From KBS50 sp042666615 (lineage in GTDB: Bacteria > Actinomycetota > Actinomycetes > Mycobacteriales > Micromonosporaceae): DNA of 64,000 bases. The notes below the pieces were generated by a model. That model worked only from the letters and a program-made list of their open reading frames with translations. It was not told where the DNA came from and made no database searches. How positions within the stretch are numbered: the stretch's first letter is position 1; every line of letters starts with the position of its first letter. The position numbers and the translations under genes were made by a program. The stretch is from assembly GCF_042666615.1 (NCBI RefSeq), contig NZ_JBHTDD010000007.1, positions 1-64,000 of the forward strand, read 5' to 3'. This document shows positions 52,138 through 61,745 of this stretch, piece by piece.

Positions 52138-52653
52138 TCAGCGGGCCGCCGCGCCGGCCGCGACCACGTTCTCGACGAACGCCTCCACGTGCAGGCGTAG
52201 CCGTTCGATCCGGTCCGCCTGGGCGATTGTCTCGTTCATCCGGGTGATGGCGTCCGACTTCAGCAACCCGCGTACGTAGAGCGAGCACTGCAGGTCGGTG
52301 CAGATGTACGTGCCGACGCTGTTGCCGTTGCGGCCGGCGGCCCCGGTCAGCGGCGCGGCGAAGAGCGTGACACCCGAGGAGGCGTGCAGGGTCATGCAGA
52401 GCGAGCACATGGTGCTCTTGGTCAGCGACTTCGCCGTCTTCGTCGCCGCCCGCAGCACCAGGCCGACCCAGCGGTCGCCGGCCCGGGTGACCAGGCAGGC
52501 CCGGTCGGGCGCCTTCGGATCACGCCAGCCCAGGAAGTCGAGGCGGTCGAAGTCGACGGCGTCGAGCCGTCCGGGCAGCGCGATGCGGGACCGTTCCCCC
52601 CGCGTGCAGTTGACGAACGAGGCACGCAACTCGGCCTCGGTGATCGGATCCAT
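52138..52653 (-). CDS. FBP domain protein (EF-G-binding, FusB-like zinc finger)
   Basis: The 171-residue protein matches the actinobacterial FBP family, named for the C-terminal treble-clef zinc finger of FusB/EF-G-binding proteins. Four cysteines are in place: STMCSLCMTLH and TYICTDLQCSLYVRG. FusB-type proteins free EF-G from stalled ribosomes and give fusidic acid tolerance; whether the actinobacterial proteins do the same is not known. The start is ATG 52653 (MDPITEAEL). It stands alone, between the broken MFS gene and the AGPS-like gene. Confidence 0.8.
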   Translation of the reverse strand: MDPITEAELRASFVNCTRGERSRIALPGRLDAVDFDRLDFLGWRDPKAPDRACLVTRAGDRWVGLVLRAATKTAKSLTKSTMCSLCMTLHASSGVTLFAAPLTGAAGRNGNSVGTYICTDLQCSLYVRGLLKSDAITRMNETIAQADRIERLRLHVEAFVENVVAAGAAAR

Positions 52654-52744
52654 CTGGCGACCGTACGAGTTCGCCGGCCGGTGGCCAACGCATTTCCGGC
52701 TCGGCGGCGGACGCCCACAGCGGCCGCCGGGTGCGCGAGCGCGG

Positions 52745-54358
52745 TCAGTTCGGTCGGTCGACCAGGACGCCGGGGTTGAGGATCCACGCCGGATCGACGG
52801 CGCCCTTGACGGCGCGCAGCGCCTGCCCCACGAGGTCCGGGCGCTGCCGGTCGTACCAGGGCCGATGATCGCGGCCGACGGCGTGGTGGTGGGTGATGGT
52901 GCCGCCCGCGGCCAGCAGGGCCTCGGACACCGCCGCCTTGATCTGGTCCCACTGCGCCACCGTGGCGCCCCACCGCCCGGCGGCGTACACCCCGAAGTAG
53001 GGCGCCGGGCCGTCCGGGTAGACGTGGGTGAACCGGCAGGTCACCAGGCCGGTCGCGCCGACCGCGCGGAACGCCTCGCCGGCCGCGTCCAGCACCGCCG
53101 CCCGCAGCGTGGGAAACCGATCCCAGGTGCAGGCGGTCTCGAACGTTTCCACGATCATCGACCGGGCGGCGAGCGCGTCGCGCTGGTACGGCATCCGCAG
53201 GAACGACGACCGCCAGGTGTCCGTGGTGGTGTCGCGCGCTCGGGGCGTGTCCGGATCGGTGGCGCGGGGCGGTTCCGGCAGCGTGCCGCCGTGGCCCTGA
53301 CACAGCTCGACGGCCCGGTCCAACGCCGTGGTGACCGGGTGGTCGGCTGACTCGAAGCCCAGCACCAGCACGCCGCCGGTGGTGGCGGTGCCGGCGTTGA
53401 GGAACGCCTCCGCCGGGTCGAGCAGCCGGCAGTTGGCCGGGTGCGACCCGGACTGGGCGACGGCCCGGGTGGCGGCCACCGCCGCGTCGTACTCGTCGAA
53501 GTGGACGGCCGCGGCGGCCCGCCAACGGGGTCGGTCCTGGAGCCGCAGCCACGCCTCGGTGATGACGCCGAGCGCGCCCTCCGAGCCGAGGAACAACCGG
53601 TCGGGTGACGGTCCCGCCCCGGAGGCCGGCAGCCGGCGGGACTCGCTGACGCCGGCCGGGGTGACCACCCGCAGCGACTCGACCAGGTCGTCGATGTGGG
53701 TGAGAACCGTGGCGTAGTGCCCGCCGGCGCGGGTGGCCAGCCAGCCGCCGACCGTGGAGAACTCGAACGACTGCGGGAAGTGCCGCAGCGTCAGGTCATG
53801 CCGGCGAAGCCGCGCCTCCAGCGCCGGCCCGAGGATGCCGGCCTGGACGCGGGCCGCCCGGCTCGTCCGGTCCACCTCCACCACCCGGCCGAGGCGCCCG
53901 AGGTCCAGGCTGACCGCCCCGGAGTATCCGCCGGCCAGCCGCGGCTCGACGCCGCCCACCACGGACGAACCACCGCCGTACGGGATCACCGCGACCGTCT
54001 CGCCCGCGCACCAGTCGAGGATGTCGACGACGTCCCCTTCGGACGACGGGCGCACCACCAGGTCGGGCACGTTCCGGACCTGTCCGTGCAGGTTCCGGAC
54101 GATGTCCCGGAACGCCTTTCCGTGGGCGTGCGCCACCCGGTCGGTCGGGTCCGCCGAGCACAGCCGCGCGAGGGGCGCTGGCGGGGTCACCCGTGGCGGG
54201 CGTACCCCCAACTCGGTGACGGGCGGCGGGGCGTGCGCGGTCAGGTCGGCCTCGGGCAGCAGGGTCCGTACGCGGTCGGTAAGCGCGGTGGCCTCCGCGC
54301 CGGTCACCGCGTCCTCGACGGTGCCCCACCCCCACCAGGACCGGTGCTTGCCCGGCAT
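52745..54358 (-). CDS. FAD-linked oxidase of the alkyl-DHAP synthase (AGPS) type
   Basis: The 537-residue protein of the VAO/PCMH flavoprotein family has the FAD loop PDLVVRPSSEGDVVDILDWC and VIPYGGGSSVVGGVEP, then FEFSTVGGWLATRAGGHYAT. The C-terminal HHHAVGRDHRPWY motif is diagnostic of AGPS-like enzymes, which exchange the acyl group of acyl-DHAP for an alkyl alcohol in ether-lipid synthesis. Bacterial homologues are mostly uncharacterised. GGGAGG precedes the ATG. It starts only 33 bases after the stop of the polyketide synthase gene on the same strand, so it is probably cotranscribed with it. Confidence 0.85.
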   Translation of the reverse strand: MPGKHRSWWGWGTVEDAVTGAEATALTDRVRTLLPEADLTAHAPPPVTELGVRPPRVTPPAPLARLCSADPTDRVAHAHGKAFRDIVRNLHGQVRNVPDLVVRPSSEGDVVDILDWCAGETVAVIPYGGGSSVVGGVEPRLAGGYSGAVSLDLGRLGRVVEVDRTSRAARVQAGILGPALEARLRRHDLTLRHFPQSFEFSTVGGWLATRAGGHYATVLTHIDDLVESLRVVTPAGVSESRRLPASGAGPSPDRLFLGSEGALGVITEAWLRLQDRPRWRAAAAVHFDEYDAAVAATRAVAQSGSHPANCRLLDPAEAFLNAGTATTGGVLVLGFESADHPVTTALDRAVELCQGHGGTLPEPPRATDPDTPRARDTTTDTWRSSFLRMPYQRDALAARSMIVETFETACTWDRFPTLRAAVLDAAGEAFRAVGATGLVTCRFTHVYPDGPAPYFGVYAAGRWGATVAQWDQIKAAVSEALLAAGGTITHHHAVGRDHRPWYDRQRPDLVGQALRAVKGAVDPAWILNPGVLVDRPN

Positions 54359-54391
54359 CGAGCCTCCCTTGTCCGGCCGGTCATCGAGTCC

Positions 54392-57300
54392 TCATCCTGG
54401 AAGGCCACCGGCTCCCGCACAACCCGGGTCGGTGAGGTGTCCGGCGATGTCGGTGACCAGTTGCCGCTCCTGATCGAGCAGATAGAAGTGGCCGCCGGGG
54501 AAGGTCCGCCTGTCGAAGCCGGCGGTGGTGGACGATCGCCAGTCGTCCATCCGGGCAACCGGCACGGTCGGGTCGCCGCGGCCGGCGTACCCGACCACCG
54601 GGCAGTCCAGCAGGTTCGCGGGGTCCGGCCGGTAGGTCTCGACGGCGCGCAGGTCGGCACGGGCGGCGCGCAGCATCATGGCCCGAAGGTCATCCCTGTC
54701 CCAGGTGGCGTCGGGGACACCACCCAGCCGGCGCAGTGCCGTCGCCAGTTCGTCGTCGTCGGCCAGATGCAGGCGTCCCTGCTCCGGGTGCCCCCGGGCG
54801 GGGAAGCCGGAGACGAACAGCCGTATCAGGGGACGCCCCGCACGGGCGCAGCGCAACGCCACCTCGCGGGCGACGGCGGCCCCCATACTGTGGCCGAACA
54901 CCGCCACCGGTCGGGGGTCGGCACCCAGCACGGCCTCCGCCACGAGGTCCGCCAGCCGGAGCAGGTCGGCGATCGGCTCCTCGGCATGCCGGTCCTCCCG
55001 GCCCGGATACTGGACGGCGGCCAGCTCGACGGTGGGCGGCAGATACCGCGGCCAGCCACGGAAGAATCCCGCTCCGCCGCCCGCGGGCGGCAGGCAGACC
55101 AGCCGCAGTACGGCCCGTGGACGGTCCCCGAGCCCGCGTAACCACGGGTGCTGGAGTGATCCTGAGGTGGGCCGTGCCGGTTCGGTGGGCGGGCGCGCAA
55201 CGACGGCGGGGTCCAGCGGGTCGGGCGGTTCGGTGCCGATCAGCTCCCGCAGGTGGCGGGCCAACCGGGCGGACGTGGGATGGTCGAAGACGGCGTTCAG
55301 CGGCAGGTCGGCACCCGTCGCCTCCGACAGCCGGTCCCGCAGTTCCAGGGCGGCGAGGGAATCGAGACCCGCGTCGGTGAACCGCCGGTCGGCGGCCAGC
55401 GTCTCGCCCTCCGGGTGGCCCAGCGCCCGGGCCGTCTCGATCCGGACCAGCTCCTCCAGGTCCTGCGGTGGGTGAGCGGCGGCTTCGGCCGCTTCGGCGG
55501 CTTCGGCCGCTTCGGCGGCTTCGGCCGGTTCGGCGTGCGTGGCGGGGTCGGCCGGTTCGGTGTCGGACCGGTTCGCTGGGGACAACCAGTACCGCTGCCG
55601 CTCGAACGGGTAGGTCGGGAGGTCCACCCGGCTGGCGCCGCTGCCGGCGAAGTACCGGGTCCAGTCCACCGGGAGTCCTCGGACGAACAGCCGGCCGACC
55701 GCCTCGATCACCGTGTCGACCTCGGACCGGTCCCGGACCACGGCGGCCACCAGGCCGTCGGCGTCCGTGCCGGGCCGGTTCGCCCGGGTCAGCGTGGCGA
55801 GCGTGCCGTCCGGGCCGAGCCCCAGGAAGGTTCGCACGTCCATCCCGTCCAGGGTCCGGAGACAGTCGGCGAACCGTCCGGGCTGGCGCGCGAGGCGCGT
55901 CCAGTGCCCGGGATCCCGGAGTTCCTCAGCGGTGGCGAGGGCACCCGTCACGGTGGACACCAGGGCCGTCGACGGCGGGCGGGCGGTCAGGCCGGCCACC
56001 ACCTCGCCCGGGTCGATAAGCCTCCCGGCGGCGGCTCCGGCGAGCCTGCTCCGGGCGGCGACCAGCCGCGCCGCGTCCGCCAGGTCGAGCCCTCCGGCGA
56101 CGTGTGCGGCGACGATCTCGCCCACCGAGTCCCCGCCCACCGCGTCCGGCCGGATGCCCCAGGACTCGAACAACCGGAACAGCGCCACCTCGGCCGCGAA
56201 CAGCGCGGCCTGGCCGAACCCGGGCTGCCGTAGCGGTCCCGCCGTCGGCTCGCCGGCCAGCACGTCGGGTAGCCGTTGCCCGGCGTACCCCGGCAGCGCC
56301 TCGTCCAACCGGGCACAGGCGGCGTCGAACGCGTCCGCGTACGCCGGGAACCGCGCCCGCAGTTCGCGGCCCAGCCCGGGGTGTCGCCCGTCCCGGCCGC
56401 CGAACCAGATCACCAACCCGCCGCTCGCCGCGGCTCCGCGTACCAGCCCGGGGGCCGTGCCGTCGCGGGCGAGCGCGGCCAGCGCGGCCCGCCGGGCATC
56501 GCCATCCGGGACGTGCACGACGGCCCGCCGGTCGAGCGCGGCGCGGCCGACCGCCAGGGTGTAGCCGACATCCAGCGAGGTGATGTCGGTGCCGATGCGG
56601 TCCGCGTCCGCGACGGCGGCGGCGAGCCGCTCGGCCTGGGCCCGCAGCGCGGGTCCGGTGCGTGCCGACAGGACCCACGGGACCGGTCCCGGCACGCCGG
56701 CTGGCCGGTCATCCGCCGGGGAAGGCGGGCCGGCAGGTGCCTGTTCGACGATGAGGTGCGCGTTGGTGCCGCTGATCCCGAACGCGGAGACGGCGGCCCG
56801 GCGCGGTCGCGGCCCGGCCGGCCACTGCCGTGCCTCGGCCAGCAGGTCGACCGCGCCGGCCGACCAGTCCACCCGGTCGGTGCGGGGGGCGGCGTGCAGC
56901 GTCGCGGGCGCCACGCCGTGCCGCATCGCCAGGACGAGTTTGATGAGGCCGGCCACCCCGGCGGCGGCCTGCGTATGACCGAGGTTCGACTTGACCGAGC
57001 CGAGCCACACCGGCATGCCGGGCGGGCGATCCCGACCATACGTCGCCAGCACCGCGCCGGCCTCGATAGGGTCGCCGAGCGGGGTACCGGTGCCGTGCGC
57101 CTCGACGAGGTCGACGTCCCCGACCGCCAGTCCGGCGTCGGCCACCGCCCGCCGGATCAGCCGTTCCTGGGCCGGCCCGCTGGGCGCGGTCAGCCCGTTG
57201 GACCGACCGTCCTGGTTGACCGCGCTGCCCCGGATGACCGCGAGCACCGGGTGGCCGTGGCGTCGGGCGTCGGCCAACCGTTCCAGGAGCACCAGGCCGG

Positions 57301-60061
57301 CGCCCTCACTCCAGCCGACCCCGTCCGCGTCCGCGCCGAAGGCCCGGCAGCGGCCGTCCGGCGACAGCGCGCGCAGTCGGCTGAACTCGACGAACGCGCC
57401 CGGCGTGGCCATCACCGTGGCACCCCCGGCGAGCGCCAGCCCGCACTCGTCGCGGCGCAGCGACTGGACGGCCAGGTGTACCGAGACCAGCGAGGAGGAG
57501 CATGCCGTGTCGATGGTGACGGCCGGGCCGCACAGGCCCAGCGTGTACGCGATCCGGCCGGACGCGACGCTGCCGGCCGTACCGGTGCCGAGCAGGCCCT
57601 CCAGGTCCGCCGGGCGATGGTCCGGTGTCGTCGCGTAGTCGTGGCCGAGCAGCCCGACGAACACCCCGGTCTCTGTCCCGTCCAGCGAGCGGGGGTCGAT
57701 ACCGGCCCGTTCCGTCGCCTCCCACGCGAGTTCGAGGAGCAGCCGTTGCTGCGGGTCCATGGCCGTGGCCTCGCGCGGCGCGATGCCGAAGAACGGCGCG
57801 TCGAACCCGGCGGGGTCGGTGAGGAATCCGCCGTGCCGGGTGTACGAGGTGCCGGGGCGCGCCGGGTCGGTGTGGTGGAGCGCGTCGAGGTCCCAACCCC
57901 GGTCGGTGGGAAACCCGGACACCGTCTCCCGGCCGTCGACAAGCAGCCGCCACAGATCCTCAGGTGAGCCGACGCCGCCCGGGAACCGGCAGGCCATCGC
58001 GACAACGGCGATCGCCGCGCCGCCGGCCGGCCGGCTCGCCGGCCGCGGGTCCGGCTCCGGGTCCGGCTCCAGCCCGTTCTCCGGCTCCGGGGCCGGGGCC
58101 GGGGCCGGGGCCGGAGCCGGTGCCTCGCCCGGGTCCGATGGTTCCGGTGGTGGTGAGTCATCGAACATGCGATGGCACAGCAGCCGGGCCAGCGACGCGG
58201 GGGTCGGGTGGTCGAATACGACGGTGGCGGCCAGCCGTACCCCGGTCTGCTCCGCCAGGCGGTCCCGCAACCCGACCGCCGCGACCGAGTCGAGACCGAG
58301 GTCGGTGAAGGTCTGCCGGTCGTCGCCCGGCGCGGTCATGGCGGGTTCGCCGAGCGCGGCCGTTGCCGCGCGGACGACGGCGAGCACCTCGGCGAACCGC
58401 TGCGCGGGAGTCCCGGTCGCCAGCCGCCGGCGCAGGCCGGGGGCGTCGGCCTGCCCGACCCGCCGTGCTGCCGGGGCCCCGGCGCCGTCCGGCGGCGGAC
58501 CGGCGGCCAGGACCGTCGCCGGCAGGCCGGCCAGCTCACCCCGGCGAGCCTTACCGGACGCCGTCCGGGGGATCCGGCTGACCGCGCGGACCTCGACCGG
58601 CACCTTCGGGTACGGCAGGCTCCGGCGGCACCGCGCCAGCAGGGCGAGCCCGTCGACTGGCTCGGACGCCGGCACCACGTACGCCACCGGCACCTCGCCC
58701 AGGGTCTCGTGCGGCCGGCCGGCCACCGCGACGTCCGCCACGGCCGGCAGCGGGCGCAGCACGTCCTCGATCTCAGCGGGATGGATGTTCTCGCCGCCTC
58801 GCAGGATGACCTCCCTGGTCCGGCCGGTGATGGCGAGGAACCCTGACTCGTCGCGGCGAGCCAGATCCCCCGTGTGGTACCAGCCGGCCCGCAGCGCCGC
58901 TGCCGTGGCCTCCGCCCGGCCGTGGTAGCCGATCATCAGGTTGGGGCCGTTGACCCACACCTCGCCCTCGGTGCCGGTCGGTACGTCCCGGCCAGCCCGG
59001 TCCACCAGCCGCACGCTCAGTCCCGGCAGCGGCAATCCGCACGAGCCGTCGATCCGGCTGCCGTGCACCTGGTTCGTGGTGATCGCCCCGCAGGTCTCGG
59101 TGCTGCCGTAGCTGTCCACCAGCGGAACGCCGAACGTCGCCTCGAAGGAGGAGACCAATGTCCCGCTGCCCGCCCCGGAGACCAGCGCTACCCGGAGGCC
59201 GGGCGCGGTGTGGCCGCGTTCCCGGCCGGCCCGAAGCAGGTGGTGGTAGGTGGTCGGCACGCCGGCCAGGACGGTCGGCGCCTCCCGGCGCAGCCGGTCC
59301 AGCACCTCGTCGGTGTCCGCGCCGGCGACGATCCGGGCGGTGGCGCCGAGCGCGGTCACGCCGACGACGCAGATCGCGTGACCCATGGTGTGGTGCAGTG
59401 GCAACGGACACAGCAGCCGGTCCCGCGCGGAAAGGTCGACCGCCGCCGCGCAGGCCGCGAACGACCACAGGAAACCGCGCTGACTGCTGAGCACGCCCCG
59501 CTGCCGTCCCGTGGTGCCGGACGTGTAGAGCAGCCACGCCGGCTCGTCCAGCCCGAGGTCGTCCCGCGCGGGACGGATAGGCTCGGCGGTGGCGAACGCC
59601 TCGTACCGCCAGCCGTTCACCCCGTCGTGACCCGCCGGGCCCGGCCCGTCCGTCGCACCGGTCACCACGGTGTGCCGGACCCGCCCGCCGCCCAGGGACG
59701 CGGACATCCGCCGCCACCTCGGCGGGTCCGTCACGACCACGCTGGCCCCGCTGTCGTCGAGGAGGTACGCCGTCTCCTCGATACCCGCCATCGGGTCGAG
59801 TGGCACGGCGATGGCGCCCGCCCGGCCGACCGCCAGGCACGCCTCCGCGGCGTCCACGCCGGCGCGGACGACGATCGCCACCCGGTCGCCCGGGTGGACG
59901 CCGAGCGTGGCCAGGTGGCCGCCCAGCCGCCGGGTACGCACGTCGAGGTCGCGGTACGTGACCGTCCGGTCCAGGTCGGCGAACGCCACCGTGTCGCCCC
60001 GGCGCTCGGCGTGCGCCCTGATCAACTCGGTCAGTGGCCGGATCAGTTCCGTGCGCAGCAT
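54392..60061 (-). CDS. Hybrid acyl ligase-ACP-KS-AT(degenerate)-ACP-thioesterase polyketide synthase
   Basis: The protein has 1,889 residues. Domains: adenylate-forming ligase, about 10-545 (LLYTSGTTGRQRG, GWYHTGDLARRDESG, SRIPRTASGKAR); ACP near 592 (DLGLDSVAAVGLRDRL); ketosynthase about 682-1105 with active Cys in DTACSSSLVS, His in EAHGTGTPLGDP and KSNLGHTQAAAG; acyltransferase region about 1220-1480; post-AT LPTYPFERQRYWL; ACP near 1568 (DAGLDSLAALELRD); type II-like thioesterase about 1645-1880 with GHSMGA and FPGGHFYLL. There is no KR, DH or ER. The AT keeps Ser in GGDSVGEIVAAH but lacks the GQGSQ entry motif, the His of GHSxG and the middle segment with the HAFH/YASH region. Predicted chemistry: a carboxylic acid is loaded, extended once and released. 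ATG 60061 has GGAGG six bases upstream. Confidence 0.9.
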   Translation of the reverse strand: MLRTELIRPLTELIRAHAERRGDTVAFADLDRTVTYRDLDVRTRRLGGHLATLGVHPGDRVAIVVRAGVDAAEACLAVGRAGAIAVPLDPMAGIEETAYLLDDSGASVVVTDPPRWRRMSASLGGGRVRHTVVTGATDGPGPAGHDGVNGWRYEAFATAEPIRPARDDLGLDEPAWLLYTSGTTGRQRGVLSSQRGFLWSFAACAAAVDLSARDRLLCPLPLHHTMGHAICVVGVTALGATARIVAGADTDEVLDRLRREAPTVLAGVPTTYHHLLRAGRERGHTAPGLRVALVSGAGSGTLVSSFEATFGVPLVDSYGSTETCGAITTNQVHGSRIDGSCGLPLPGLSVRLVDRAGRDVPTGTEGEVWVNGPNLMIGYHGRAEATAAALRAGWYHTGDLARRDESGFLAITGRTREVILRGGENIHPAEIEDVLRPLPAVADVAVAGRPHETLGEVPVAYVVPASEPVDGLALLARCRRSLPYPKVPVEVRAVSRIPRTASGKARRGELAGLPATVLAAGPPPDGAGAPAARRVGQADAPGLRRRLATGTPAQRFAEVLAVVRAATAALGEPAMTAPGDDRQTFTDLGLDSVAAVGLRDRLAEQTGVRLAATVVFDHPTPASLARLLCHRMFDDSPPPEPSDPGEAPAPAPAPAPAPEPENGLEPDPEPDPRPASRPAGGAAIAVVAMACRFPGGVGSPEDLWRLLVDGRETVSGFPTDRGWDLDALHHTDPARPGTSYTRHGGFLTDPAGFDAPFFGIAPREATAMDPQQRLLLELAWEATERAGIDPRSLDGTETGVFVGLLGHDYATTPDHRPADLEGLLGTGTAGSVASGRIAYTLGLCGPAVTIDTACSSSLVSVHLAVQSLRRDECGLALAGGATVMATPGAFVEFSRLRALSPDGRCRAFGADADGVGWSEGAGLVLLERLADARRHGHPVLAVIRGSAVNQDGRSNGLTAPSGPAQERLIRRAVADAGLAVGDVDLVEAHGTGTPLGDPIEAGAVLATYGRDRPPGMPVWLGSVKSNLGHTQAAAGVAGLIKLVLAMRHGVAPATLHAAPRTDRVDWSAGAVDLLAEARQWPAGPRPRRAAVSAFGISGTNAHLIVEQAPAGPPSPADDRPAGVPGPVPWVLSARTGPALRAQAERLAAAVADADRIGTDITSLDVGYTLAVGRAALDRRAVVHVPDGDARRAALAALARDGTAPGLVRGAAASGGLVIWFGGRDGRHPGLGRELRARFPAYADAFDAACARLDEALPGYAGQRLPDVLAGEPTAGPLRQPGFGQAALFAAEVALFRLFESWGIRPDAVGGDSVGEIVAAHVAGGLDLADAARLVAARSRLAGAAAGRLIDPGEVVAGLTARPPSTALVSTVTGALATAEELRDPGHWTRLARQPGRFADCLRTLDGMDVRTFLGLGPDGTLATLTRANRPGTDADGLVAAVVRDRSEVDTVIEAVGRLFVRGLPVDWTRYFAGSGASRVDLPTYPFERQRYWLSPANRSDTEPADPATHAEPAEAAEAAEAAEAAEAAAHPPQDLEELVRIETARALGHPEGETLAADRRFTDAGLDSLAALELRDRLSEATGADLPLNAVFDHPTSARLARHLRELIGTEPPDPLDPAVVARPPTEPARPTSGSLQHPWLRGLGDRPRAVLRLVCLPPAGGGAGFFRGWPRYLPPTVELAAVQYPGREDRHAEEPIADLLRLADLVAEAVLGADPRPVAVFGHSMGAAVAREVALRCARAGRPLIRLFVSGFPARGHPEQGRLHLADDDELATALRRLGGVPDATWDRDDLRAMMLRAARADLRAVETYRPDPANLLDCPVVGYAGRGDPTVPVARMDDWRSSTTAGFDRRTFPGGHFYLLDQERQLVTDIAGHLTDPGCAGAGGLPG
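55485..55533. repeat. 9-bp tandem repeat encoding an EAA-rich linker
   Basis: A GGCTTCGGC-type nine-base unit is repeated about five times. On the minus strand it encodes a run of Glu-Ala-Ala triplets between the AT region and the second ACP. Confidence 0.75.
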
Positions 60062-60121
60062 CGTCACCTCCGAGCCGATGCTCGTCGTTCGGGTCCGCGG
60101 TCACCCGGCGGGCCCTGGCTG

Positions 60122-61588
60122 TCACGCCACCGGTGCGGGCTCCGGGACGGTCCACCGCAGACCGTCCTCGGAGGGGATCAGGCCGCCGGGCCGCGGGCCC
60201 TGGTTCGGCACCCCGCCCGGCACCCATTCCTTGGCCTCGAACAGCGGGTGCCGCGCGTCGAACCGGATGTGCCGGTCGGTGTCCCAGTCCGGGAACCGCC
60301 CCGCTGGCGTGCCCTCCTCGATTTCCGGCGGGTGCCAGATCGGCCGGTCCGAACCCAGCAGCGCGCCCTCGCCCGAGCCGAGTCCGCTGACCAGGCTGGT
60401 GAACGCCTCCAGTTCGGAGGCCGGATAGTTGATGAGCTTCTTGGCGGTCCAGAAGTACGACCGCTCGTCCACGTGCCGGTCATAGAACGAGACGAGAAAC
60501 TCGTAGAAGTGCGCGTACTCGCGACGGTAACGGGACTCGAACTCGTCGAACGCCACGTCTTCGGCGAGGTCACCGGCGAGCGTGCTGTTGATGGACCGGG
60601 CAGCCAGCAGCGCGCTGTACGTCGCCAGATGCACACCGCTGGACAACACCGGGTCCACGAAGCACGCCGCGTCCCCGATGAGCACCATGCCGGGTCGCCA
60701 GAACCGGTCGGCGCTGTACGAGTAGTCCTTGCGCGTGCGGATCCGCCCGTAGACGCCGTCGGTCACCCGGCGAGCGGGAGCGAGAAGATCACGGACCATC
60801 GGGCATTCCTCGATCAGCGCGTACAACGCCCGTTCGCGGTCGCCCCGCACCTTGTCCGCCATCTCCCGGGACACCACGGCTCCGACGCTTGTGAGGTTCG
60901 GGCGTAGCGGGATGTACCAGAACCAGCCACTGGTGAACGCGGCCGTCAGGACATTGCCGGAGTACGGCTCGGGCAGCCGCCGGCCGCCTTCGAAGTAGCC
61001 GAACAGCGCGATGTTGCGAAAGAAGTCGGAGTAGATCCGGTTGCCGGTGACGGCGCGGAACGTCTGGCCGGTGTTGCCGGAGGCGTCGACCACGAACCTG
61101 GCCCGGGCCAGCCGTTCCCGTCCGGACCGATCCACGTAGCGCACGCCCTCGACCCGTTCGTCGCCGTGTACCACGCCCGTGACCGCGCATTCCTCGCGCA
61201 CGTCGGCTCCGGTCCGGCGGGCGTTGCGCAGCAGGATGTGGTCGAATGTCATCCGCTCCACCTGGTACGACGGGATCCCCTCACCGAGGCCGGGCACGTC
61301 CTTGAAGTCGAGAACCCATGGCTCCGGCGCACTACCCCACCGGAAGTAGCCGCCACGCTTCACGATGAAGCCCGCGTCGCGCAGGTCGTCGGCGACCCCG
61401 AGCAGTTGGCAGGTACCCCGGACGGTCGCCGGCAGCAGCGACTCCCCGATCTGGTAGCGCGGGAACCGCTCCTTCTCCAGTAGCAGGACCCGGTGGCCCC
61501 GCATCGCGACGAACGCGGCCAGGGACGAGCCGGCCGGACCGCCGCCGATCACCACAACGTCGACGTCCTCGACACCGGGCTGTGTCAT
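60122..61588 (-). CDS. Flavin-dependent halogenase (carrier-bound or phenolic substrate type)
   Basis: The 488-residue protein has the FAD-binding GGGPAGSSLAAFVA, the halogenase motif in GWFWYIPLRP (WxWxIP), PRYQIGESLLPAT and DAACFVDPVLSSGVH. These features place it with FADH2-dependent halogenases. The overall sequence is nearer to PltA/CndH-like enzymes, which act on phenols or pyrroles often held on a carrier protein, than to tryptophan halogenases. The synthase encoded 60 bases downstream has two ACPs that could present the substrate. A flavin reductase gene is not visible in the window. GGGAGATGGCCG lies just before the ATG. Confidence 0.88.
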   Translation of the reverse strand: MTQPGVEDVDVVVIGGGPAGSSLAAFVAMRGHRVLLLEKERFPRYQIGESLLPATVRGTCQLLGVADDLRDAGFIVKRGGYFRWGSAPEPWVLDFKDVPGLGEGIPSYQVERMTFDHILLRNARRTGADVREECAVTGVVHGDERVEGVRYVDRSGRERLARARFVVDASGNTGQTFRAVTGNRIYSDFFRNIALFGYFEGGRRLPEPYSGNVLTAAFTSGWFWYIPLRPNLTSVGAVVSREMADKVRGDRERALYALIEECPMVRDLLAPARRVTDGVYGRIRTRKDYSYSADRFWRPGMVLIGDAACFVDPVLSSGVHLATYSALLAARSINSTLAGDLAEDVAFDEFESRYRREYAHFYEFLVSFYDRHVDERSYFWTAKKLINYPASELEAFTSLVSGLGSGEGALLGSDRPIWHPPEIEEGTPAGRFPDWDTDRHIRFDARHPLFEAKEWVPGGVPNQGPRPGGLIPSEDGLRWTVPEPAPVA

Positions 61589-61745
61589 CGGCCATCTCCC
61601 ATCCCGTAATCCATGGCCTGACGGGGGTCAACCCCGCCGGGTAACCCGTGACACGCGCGTCGACGTCGCTCGATGTAAGTCTAGTCCGGTCAGGCGTCCG
61701 GTGGACCTTGTCGCGCGGCAGGCCGCACGCTGGGAGAAGTCATGG

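Noticed and set aside
58874..60907. 677-residue open frame opposite the PKS ligase domain and halogenase
   Set aside because: It spans the antisense of two unrelated well-supported genes and shows no domain.
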